DNA from: Porphyromonadaceae bacterium
GTDB taxonomy: Bacteria; Bacteroidota; Bacteroidia; Bacteroidales; Tannerellaceae
Length of the DNA stretch: 8,806 nucleotides
Direction of reading: 5' to 3'
Assembly (NCBI GenBank): GCA_003517945.1
Contig: DOZP01000201.1
Location: 1-8,806 of the forward strand
Position numbers and translations under genes: made by a program. The notes beneath the pieces were generated by a model, which worked only from the letters and a program-made list of their open reading frames with translations, was not told the origin of the DNA and searched no databases. This document shows positions 1 through 5,655 of the stretch, one piece after another (the first letter of the stretch is position 1; each line of letters begins with the position of its first letter).

Positions 1-2301
1 CAGGCATATTTCTCCTATGATTCCAAAAAATCAGGAGGATTTACCTGTTCCCACCTCCGTTTCGGAGACGAGCCGATCCGTTCTACCTACCTTGTCAATA
101 CGCCGAATTTCGTAGCATGCCATGTACAGGCCTATCTGCGTATGTACGATGTGACAAAAGGGTTGCGTGAAAACGGTACATTCCTGCTGAATACGATATG
201 GAAAGATGATGAGTTGGCAAAACATTTACCCAACAAAGTAAAACGTTATTTTGCTAAAAAGAATATCTCGGTTTATTACATCAATGCGACGGATATTGCA
301 CAGGAAATCGGCCTGGGTAACCGTACGAATACCATCCTGCAGTCTGCTTTCTTTCGTATTACAAAAGTAATACCGGCGGATCTGGCGATTGAGCAAATGA
401 AAAAATTCATTGTAAAATCGTATGGTAATAAGGGAGAAGACATTGTAAACAAAAACTATGCGGCTGTTGACCGTGGCAGTGAATACAAACAACTGACCAT
501 TGATCCGGCATGGGCGAATTTGCCGGATGATGAAGCAGCTTCGAACAACGATCCGGCATTTATCAACGAAGTGGTTCGTCCTATTAATGCACAGGACGGA
601 GATTTGCTACCCGTTTCGGCATTCACCAAGAGCGAAGACGGAACATGGATGCAAGGAACGTCGCAATATGAAAAACGTGGCGTGGCGGCAAACGTTCCCG
701 TATGGGATAAAGACAACTGTATACAGTGTAACCAATGCGCTTATGTCTGTCCTCATGCTTCTATCCGCCCGTTTGTACTGGACGAAACGGAAAAAGAAGG
801 CGCTTCATTCGACACATTGGAAGTAAAAGCCCCGACCGCAATGAAAGGGATGGCTTTTCGTATCCAGGTAGACGTACTCGATTGTTTGGGTTGCGGTAAC
901 TGTGCGGATATTTGTCCCGGGTTCAAAGGTAACCAGGCATTGAAAATGGTTCCGCTGGATACACAACTGGAAGAACAAAAGAACTGGAATTATTGTGTAG
1001 AAAACGTTAAATCAAAACAACACCTGGTAGACGTTAAATCGAATGTCAAAAATTCTCAGTTCGCCACTCCTTTATTTGAATTTTCAGGCGCATGCTCCGG
1101 TTGCGGCGAGACCCCTTATGTGAAGTTAATTACACAATTGTTCGGCGATCGCGAAATGATTGCCAATGCAACAGGTTGCAGCTCTATCTATTCAGGTTCC
1201 ATCCCATCTACGCCATATACCGTCAACGAAAAAGGACAAGGTCCTGCCTGGGCCAATTCGTTGTTTGAAGATTTCTGCGAGTTCGGTATGGGTATGGAGC
1301 TTGCCAACAAGAAGATGCGCGAACGGGTTGTAGAGAAGACCAAGGCGCTGATGGCCATCGAATGGACTCATCAGAACGTGAAAGATGCCGCACAAGCCTG
1401 GCTTGATAACATGAACGACGGAGGTCATGCAGGTAGGAAAGCGGCCGAAGATTACGCTGCCGCTTTAGAATGGGGAATTATGACCATCGACGAAGTGATT
1501 GCGTATTTTGAGAGTGAAGGTAATGCCGACATGGTGAGCCAGATGCAAGCAGCAAAAGCTGCCGGCGCAACTTCTTGTCCTTGTCCGGCTTGCACGCTAT
1601 GTAAAGAACTGTTAGAGTTGAAATCATACTTTGTAAAACGTTCACAATGGATCATCGGCGGCGACGGCGCTTCGTATGATATCGGATACGGAGGTCTGGA
1701 TCATGTGATCGCATCCGGCGAAAACGTCAACATATTGGTATTGGATACGGAAGTATATTCAAATACCGGAGGCCAGTCCTCCAAAGCGACACCGGTCGGA
1801 GCTATTGCAAAATTTGCCGCCGCAGGCAAACGTATCCGTAAAAAAGACCTGGGTATGATAGCTACCACCTACGGATATGTATATGTTGCACAAGTTGCAA
1901 TGGGGGCTGATCAGGCGCAGACGCTGAAGGCAATCCGTGAAGCGGAAGCGTACAACGGTCCTTCGTTGATCATCGCATACGCTCCTTGTATCAGCCACGG
2001 CCTGCGTAGCGGTATGGGTAAGAGCCAGAAAGAAGAGAAAAATGCCGTTGATTGCGGATACTGGCAGTTGTGGCGTTACAATCCGGCGCTGGAAGTGGAA
2101 GGAAAAAATCCGTTTACACTTGACAGTAAAGAGCCGCAATGGGATAAATTCCAGGATTTCCTGAAAGGCGAAGTACGCTTCTCTTCCGTCGCCAAACAAT
2201 TCCCCGAAGAAGCAGCCGAATTATTCAACGCGGCCGAAGCAAATGCCAAATGGCGCTATAACAGCTATCAACGCATGTTAGCGCAAAACTGGGCCAAATA
2301 A
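1..2301 (+). CDS. nifJ: Pyruvate:ferredoxin (flavodoxin) oxidoreductase, 5'-truncated by the window edge
   Basis: Converts pyruvate, CoA and oxidised ferredoxin to acetyl-CoA, CO2 and reduced ferredoxin in the cytoplasm; central to anaerobic energy metabolism. The frame is open from base 1 (first residues QAYFSYDSKKSGG, a typical PFOR segment), so the ATG at 142 is internal; 766 residues are visible of about 1,180 usual, and the pyruvate-binding N-terminal domains are missing. Numbering from base 1: end of the gamma-type domain to about 180; a two-[4Fe-4S] ferredoxin domain with C240/C243/C246/C250 and C295/C298/C301/C305; proximal-cluster cysteines C365, C368, C393 and C663; thiamine diphosphate/Mg site with GDG at 554-556, D555, T583, V585 and a SNTGGQ segment. 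A cysteine-rich stretch (C526, C528, C531, C534) sits before the GDG motif. The protein ends without the C-terminal extension known in Desulfovibrio africanus. Downstream hairpins suggest transcription ends before rubrerythrin. Identity is secure; the promoter is not visible. Confidence 0.97.
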   Translation, partial: QAYFSYDSKKSGGFTCSHLRFGDEPIRSTYLVNTPNFVACHVQAYLRMYDVTKGLRENGTFLLNTIWKDDELAKHLPNKVKRYFAKKNISVYYINATDIAQEIGLGNRTNTILQSAFFRITKVIPADLAIEQMKKFIVKSYGNKGEDIVNKNYAAVDRGSEYKQLTIDPAWANLPDDEAASNNDPAFINEVVRPINAQDGDLLPVSAFTKSEDGTWMQGTSQYEKRGVAANVPVWDKDNCIQCNQCAYVCPHASIRPFVLDETEKEGASFDTLEVKAPTAMKGMAFRIQVDVLDCLGCGNCADICPGFKGNQALKMVPLDTQLEEQKNWNYCVENVKSKQHLVDVKSNVKNSQFATPLFEFSGACSGCGETPYVKLITQLFGDREMIANATGCSSIYSGSIPSTPYTVNEKGQGPAWANSLFEDFCEFGMGMELANKKMRERVVEKTKALMAIEWTHQNVKDAAQAWLDNMNDGGHAGRKAAEDYAAALEWGIMTIDEVIAYFESEGNADMVSQMQAAKAAGATSCPCPACTLCKELLELKSYFVKRSQWIIGGDGASYDIGYGGLDHVIASGENVNILVLDTEVYSNTGGQSSKATPVGAIAKFAAAGKRIRKKDLGMIATTYGYVYVAQVAMGADQAQTLKAIREAEAYNGPSLIIAYAPCISHGLRSGMGKSQKEEKNAVDCGYWQLWRYNPALEVEGKNPFTLDSKEPQWDKFQDFLKGEVRFSSVAKQFPEEAAELFNAAEANAKWRYNSYQRMLAQNWAK

Positions 2302-2306
2302 CCAAC

Positions 2307-2346
2307 TCCCGCTATGGCGGGATATGAACTTACACAATCGTTGTGT
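2307..2346 (+). other. Two tandem small hairpins after nifJ
   Basis: Two inverted repeats follow the nifJ stop codon: TCCCGC/GCGGGA around a 4-nt loop (2307-2322) and ACACAA/TTGTGT around a 3-nt loop (2332-2346). The second is followed by only a short T-rich stretch (TTTTG), so neither is a strong terminator alone. They precede the better terminator at 2356-2391 and may protect the mRNA 3' end or help termination. Structure is seen by eye; function is inferred. Confidence 0.45.
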
Positions 2347-2355
2347 TTTGAAAAA

Positions 2356-2391
2356 TGAGGATGTGTCATCGGGATGCATCCTTGTTTTTTT
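2356..2391 (+). terminator. Intrinsic terminator of nifJ
   Basis: AGGATGTG (2358-2365) pairs with TGCATCCT (2375-2382), an 8-bp stem with two inner G-T wobbles and a 9-nt loop, followed by a run of seven T (2385-2391). It lies 55 nt after the nifJ stop and upstream of a separate rubrerythrin promoter, which supports nifJ and rbr being separate transcription units. Confidence 0.7.
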
Positions 2392-2471
2392 ATACACTAC
2401 CTCCGGCAATAACATTTTTATCATGCCCGTTTCATCATAGGATCATTAAAACAAAATTAATTCGGATTATC

Positions 2472-2490
2472 ATACAAAATTATTTTGTAT
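2472..2490. promoter_or_regulatory. Perfect 9-1-9 palindrome overlapping the rubrerythrin promoter; candidate operator
   Basis: ATACAAAAT (2472-2480), one central T (2481), ATTTTGTAT (2482-2490): a perfect 19-bp inverted repeat. The right arm contains the TTTG that serves as the -33 element of the rubrerythrin promoter, so a bound protein would compete with RNA polymerase. The 9-1-9 geometry resembles Fur/PerR-type boxes, and rubrerythrin genes are PerR targets in some anaerobes, but the bases do not match a consensus I can name with certainty. The palindrome is seen; operator function and regulator are inferred. Confidence 0.5.
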
Positions 2491-2514
2491 TCATTACAAT
2501 TTATAGTATCTTTG
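2484..2514 (+). promoter_or_regulatory. Bacteroidota-type promoter of rubrerythrin
   Basis: TTTG at 2484-2487, a 19-nt spacer, then TATCTTTG at 2507-2514, an exact match to the Bacteroides -33/-7 pattern (TTTG - 19 to 21 nt - TAnnTTTG). Transcription would start near 2518-2521, giving a leader of about 35-40 nt that is very AT-rich. Confidence 0.75.
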
Positions 2515-2556
2515 AAGTCGAAAACATATTTATTTATTCATTAAAAAAATAAAGAG

Positions 2557-3099
2557 ATGGAATTATTAAAAGGATCAAAAACAGAAGAAAATTTAAAAAT
2601 TGCATTCGCCGGTGAATCACAGGCTCATACAAAGTATCAGTATTATGCTTCCAAAGCTAAAAAGGACGGATATGAACAAATTGCGGCAATCTTTGAAGAA
2701 ACAGCTCACAATGAAAAAGAACATGCCAAAATTTGGTTTAAACTTTTGCACGATAATGACATCCCTACAACAGCAGATAATTTGTTAGACGCGGCATCGG
2801 GCGAAAACTACGAATGGACGGACATGTATGCAGGATTTGCCGCAACGGCAAAAGAAGAAGGCTTTGCCAAAATCGCATTCCTGTTTGAAGGAGTTGCCAA
2901 AATTGAAAAAGAACACGAAGAACGCTATCGTAAATTATTAGCGAATGTAAAAGACGGATTGGTCTTTTCACGTGACAATGATCAGATCTGGCAATGTGCA
3001 AACTGCGGCCATATCGTTATCGGAAAAAAAGCGCCGGAAATTTGTCCCATATGCTCACATCCGAAAGCCCATTTCCAGATAAGGGCGGTCAATTATTAA
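2557..3099 (+). CDS. rbr: Rubrerythrin
   Basis: Non-haem diiron peroxidase of the anaerobe cytoplasm that reduces hydrogen peroxide to water with electrons ultimately from NAD(P)H or reduced ferredoxin/rubredoxin. The 180 residues match a classical rubrerythrin. An N-terminal four-helix ferritin-like domain (about 1-135) carries E20 (AGESQAH), E53 and H56 (EKEH), the Glu of the EGF motif (E101), and a second EKEH at 117-120; these are the expected diiron ligands. A short C-terminal rubredoxin-like domain holds C147/C150 and C163/C166 for one Fe(SCys)4 site. The ATG is the only plausible start: an in-frame TAA lies at 2542, and the leader just before it is A-rich (AAAGAG), as usual in Bacteroidota, without a strong Shine-Dalgarno sequence. 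It appears monocistronic, with its own promoter, a palindrome over the -33 element, and a strong terminator 25 nt after the stop. It likely protects oxygen-sensitive enzymes such as the neighbouring PFOR (inference). Confidence 0.96.
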   Translation: MELLKGSKTEENLKIAFAGESQAHTKYQYYASKAKKDGYEQIAAIFEETAHNEKEHAKIWFKLLHDNDIPTTADNLLDAASGENYEWTDMYAGFAATAKEEGFAKIAFLFEGVAKIEKEHEERYRKLLANVKDGLVFSRDNDQIWQCANCGHIVIGKKAPEICPICSHPKAHFQIRAVNY

Positions 3100-3124
3100 A
3101 CGGAAATATGCCAAAATAAGCGCG

Positions 3125-3163
3125 AAAAGATGAGCCTCATAACATTATGGCTCATCTTTTTTT
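3125..3163 (+). terminator. Strong hairpin terminator between convergent rbr and antiporter genes
   Basis: AAAAGATGAGCC (3125-3136) pairs perfectly with GGCTCATCTTTT (3149-3160) around a 12-nt loop, a 12-bp stem ending in a run of seven T (3157-3163) for the plus strand. On the minus strand the stem is followed by only TTTT and then CGCG, so it is a good terminator for rbr and a weaker one for the antiporter. The right arm and T-run overlap the last codons and stop of the minus-strand antiporter gene. Confidence 0.88.
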
Positions 3164-5479
3164 AGTTACATGACCGGCTTTTTCCACCAATTCTTTATGT
3201 TCAATTATAAATGTGGAAGGCATATCCTGTAATATATCCCTGCATTCTTCCGAAAGGATCAGCCAGGTAGCATAACTTACCAACATCAGATCCGCTTCTT
3301 TCAGGATATCCGCGGTCAGATTTTTCTCAAACGGGATCGCTGTCTCATTCGCTCTTTTCAAATATCCCGACAAGGCGTCGGCAACGGCTTCACTATCTAC
3401 GGAAATCGGACTGACGCGATTCATCAACTTCACAAATCCCTGTGTTGATTGCTGTAACGTATTAACATAGTCCAACAATACCAGATCTTTCTCAGAATTG
3501 AACACTACCAGAATATTTTCAGCGCGAATAAAACCTCTGTTGGCAAATACGCCCACACTGCAATTGCTTCTTTCGATAAAGCCTTTCGTTTTATCTTTGA
3601 TCAAAGAACCGGGATAAAAAATGAAATTTCCCGATTTTTTTCTCCTGAATATACGCAATACTCTTCTCCATGTTTTGTGGGCGGTAACATCCGTAGAAAG
3701 GTCGCTCATCGAAATGCCGGCTCCTACCAGAAGGAAATCAAAACCTTCCGTATTAACGATAGAACAGATATGCTGTTCCGCATTATCACATACATCATAT
3801 CTTGTTTTTATCAACATATTCAATTTGTTCGCTTCATATAAAATAGGAGCAAAACTGACTTTTTCAAAATCTTCCGTACGCAGCGGATTCACATCCGAAC
3901 CAACGGTTAAATGAAGAGCGGTGACGTCCAGTTTTTCCGATTTTTTCGAAAACATCTGATGTGCAAGATCAAGCATCACCTGTCCGTTGCTTGCCCGGCC
4001 AAACGAAAGCAGGACTTTATATGCATTTGTTTTAAGACGCTCCTCACGATTCCGCTTAATACGCTCGGAAGTCCGGAAACACAAACTTATAAACGAGATC
4101 AGGGGAGAAGTCATAAATGTCGTTACCAATGTCATCAAAACCAGTATAACAAAAACCGTAGGTGTCAGGATTTTCATTTCAAGACCGATAGACAACACGA
4201 CAAGTTCCATGAGCCCGCGGGTATTCATCAAGGCTCCCATATACAAACTATTCTTCCAGCTTTCGTTGGAGATACGCGCCGCAATCAATGTCCCGCCAAA
4301 TTTTCCAACAACCGCAACAAGGATAAAAACACCACATAGTATCCACATTTCCTGCCCGTTGATTAACCCTATTTCCGTTCTTAATCCTGTATAAACAAAG
4401 AACAACGGCAGAAATAAAGCAAGGGAAATATCTTCTACTTTTTCATTCATTATTTTCCTGAATTTCATGTTTTCAGGCATAATCATTCCGGCAATAAAAG
4501 CGCCGAATAAAGCATGCAGGCCAAGTATTTCCGTCACATAAGAAGAAGCCAGTAAAATAAAAAACATAAGTGCAACCAGCGATTTATGCACCACCTCCTT
4601 ATTATGATATAAGTCGCCGATAATACGCAACAGCGGACGTATCATAAAGAACATGATAGCGATATAAACCAACGAAAATAAAACATTGAAAATCGCACTA
4701 TTCATACTTCCCGCCTGGGCATACGCAACAACAGCAGCCAGAAGACACCAGGCTGTTATATCCCCGTTTGCCGCGCTGGCCAGAGAGATCGATCCAAGAT
4801 GTGTTTTTGTCATTCCCCGCTCCTGAATAATTCTTGCCAGAACAGGAAAGGCCGTAATACTTAATGATATTCCGATAAAAAGTGCAAAAGAAAGAAACGG
4901 GCCTTCCGCATAAGCATAATCGTCATAGATGAAATAGGCCATCAGCATACCCAGAAAAAAAGGAACGATCGTACTTGCATGGCTGATCAGAATCGTATCC
5001 TGAAACCGTTTTTTCACCACACTCAAATCCAGCTCCATCCCGATTGTATACATAAACAGGATAAGACCGAACTGGCTTAATATCCGAATATTGGAAAACG
5101 ATTCTTCCGGAAAGATAAATAACGAAACCTGAGGAAAAAAATAACCCAAAACAGACGGACCCAAAATGATTCCCGCAACAATCTCGCCAATAACAGAAGG
5201 TTGTCCTATCTTTTTGAATAACAACCCGGCAACCCGGCAAACAGCAAGAATGATGATGATCTGTAACAACAAAATTCCGATCGAAGACTGAATATGCTCC
5301 AATGTAAGATGTGAAAACAAATGAAATCCGTCATGCAGGGAATGCGTTTCCGCATGTACAATAATTTCCTGATTAGAAGAATGTTGAGAAGAACCTTTTT
5401 GCGCGATCAAATACATTAGCGACCCAAAAACAATAATCATTATGACGTAAAAACTCAACTTTTTTATTTCTTTCTTCAT
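3152..5479 (-). CDS. Cation:proton antiporter, CPA2/CHX-like, with cytoplasmic USP-like tail
   Basis: Inner-membrane monovalent cation (Na+ or K+)/H+ exchanger of the CPA2 family; probable role in pH and cation balance. 775 residues, similar in length and plan to plant CHX proteins. An N-terminal membrane helix (about 9-26) and a His-rich presumed periplasmic segment (28-65) precede the Na+/H+ exchanger core (about 66-465, roughly 12 helices). Family signatures are GQPSVIGEIVAGIILGPS (92-109), SITAFPVLARI (207-217), the ion-binding segment AANGDITAW (236-244) and NTRGLMELVVLSIG (419-432). The cytoplasmic tail (about 470-775) looks like two universal-stress-protein-type folds (about 487-625 and 654-762). 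The expected Asn-Asp or Asp-Asp pair in the ion-binding helix reads Gly239-Asp240. The start is fixed by an in-frame stop 12 nt upstream. It is transcribed alone, divergent from glgB and convergent with rbr. The transported ion cannot be told from sequence. Confidence 0.9.
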   Translation of the reverse strand: MKKEIKKLSFYVIMIIVFGSLMYLIAQKGSSQHSSNQEIIVHAETHSLHDGFHLFSHLTLEHIQSSIGILLLQIIIILAVCRVAGLLFKKIGQPSVIGEIVAGIILGPSVLGYFFPQVSLFIFPEESFSNIRILSQFGLILFMYTIGMELDLSVVKKRFQDTILISHASTIVPFFLGMLMAYFIYDDYAYAEGPFLSFALFIGISLSITAFPVLARIIQERGMTKTHLGSISLASAANGDITAWCLLAAVVAYAQAGSMNSAIFNVLFSLVYIAIMFFMIRPLLRIIGDLYHNKEVVHKSLVALMFFILLASSYVTEILGLHALFGAFIAGMIMPENMKFRKIMNEKVEDISLALFLPLFFVYTGLRTEIGLINGQEMWILCGVFILVAVVGKFGGTLIAARISNESWKNSLYMGALMNTRGLMELVVLSIGLEMKILTPTVFVILVLMTLVTTFMTSPLISFISLCFRTSERIKRNREERLKTNAYKVLLSFGRASNGQVMLDLAHQMFSKKSEKLDVTALHLTVGSDVNPLRTEDFEKVSFAPILYEANKLNMLIKTRYDVCDNAEQHICSIVNTEGFDFLLVGAGISMSDLSTDVTAHKTWRRVLRIFRRKKSGNFIFYPGSLIKDKTKGFIERSNCSVGVFANRGFIRAENILVVFNSEKDLVLLDYVNTLQQSTQGFVKLMNRVSPISVDSEAVADALSGYLKRANETAIPFEKNLTADILKEADLMLVSYATWLILSEECRDILQDMPSTFIIEHKELVEKAGHVTKKR

Positions 5480-5515
5480 AATCCGATTTTACCTTGTAAT
5501 GTATTGATTTGCAAA

Positions 5516-5523
5516 CAAAGATA
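5516..5523 (-). promoter_or_regulatory. Candidate -7 element of the antiporter promoter
   Basis: On the minus strand this reads TATCTTTG, the same -7 octamer as at the rubrerythrin promoter and a match to TAnnTTTG. It lies 37 nt before the antiporter ATG. No clear TTTG/TTG is found 19-21 nt further upstream; instead there are long A-tracts (see 5549-5564), so the -33 half is unproven. Confidence 0.5.
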
Positions 5524-5548
5524 AATAAAAAATAGAAATGTTGAAGAC

Positions 5549-5564
5549 TTTTTTTTGTTTTTTT
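5549..5564. other. Paired T-tracts in the divergent antiporter-glgB intergenic region
   Basis: Eight T, one G, then seven T on the plus strand (A-tracts on the minus strand). The tract lies about 25-40 nt upstream of the antiporter -7 element, where an A-tract could act as an UP-like or intrinsically bent element. The surrounding 176-nt intergenic region (5480-5655) is very AT-rich with no other coding potential seen. Confidence 0.35.
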
Positions 5565-5587
5565 ATCAAGAAAATGCATACAAGATA

Positions 5588-5617
5588 TTGTTATATTAAA
5601 ATATAAAGGTATTTTTG
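5588..5617 (+). promoter_or_regulatory. Bacteroidota-type promoter of glgB
   Basis: TTG at 5588-5590, a 19-nt spacer, then TATTTTTG at 5610-5617, matching the -33/-7 pattern with the same spacing as the rubrerythrin promoter. The expected start near 5621-5624 gives a leader of roughly 32-35 nt. The spacer holds the inverted repeat at 5591-5606. Confidence 0.65.
5591..5606. repeat. 7-2-7 AT-only inverted repeat inside the glgB promoter spacer
   Basis: TTATATT (5591-5597), AA, AATATAA (5600-5606). The arms are exact complements and fill most of the spacer between the -33 and -7 elements of the glgB promoter. A repressor bound here would block the promoter, but the arms contain only A and T in an AT-rich region, so chance is a real alternative. 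Confidence 0.35.
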
Positions 5618-5655
5618 TCCATTGAATATTAGTCTATTGATTAAAAAAAAATAGA

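Noticed and set aside
1759..2199. Long minus-strand reading frame (146 codons) opposite nifJ
   Set aside because: It lies entirely antisense to conserved PFOR coding sequence, has no family-like motifs and no promoter or ribosome-binding context; a shadow of codon bias.
2355..2552. A 65-codon plus-strand reading frame between nifJ and rbr
   Set aside because: It contains the nifJ terminator stem, T-run and the rbr promoter and palindrome, and its product is a low-complexity hydrophobic/aromatic string with no recognisable family; it is an AT-rich intergenic artefact.
3911..4394. Overlapping plus-strand reading frames (142 and 135 codons) opposite the antiporter
   Set aside because: Both are antisense to well-conserved transporter coding sequence and overlap each other in different frames, with compositions unlike real proteins.
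5578..5594. Weak likeness of ATACAAGATATTGTTAT near the glgB -33 to the rbr palindrome
   Set aside because: Only the ATACAA half matches exactly and the second arm has the wrong spacing; not enough to claim a shared operator.
5618..5655. Possible riboswitch or leader peptide before glgB
   Set aside because: The predicted leader is only about 35 nt and AT-rich, too short for a known riboswitch, and no small reading frame is present.
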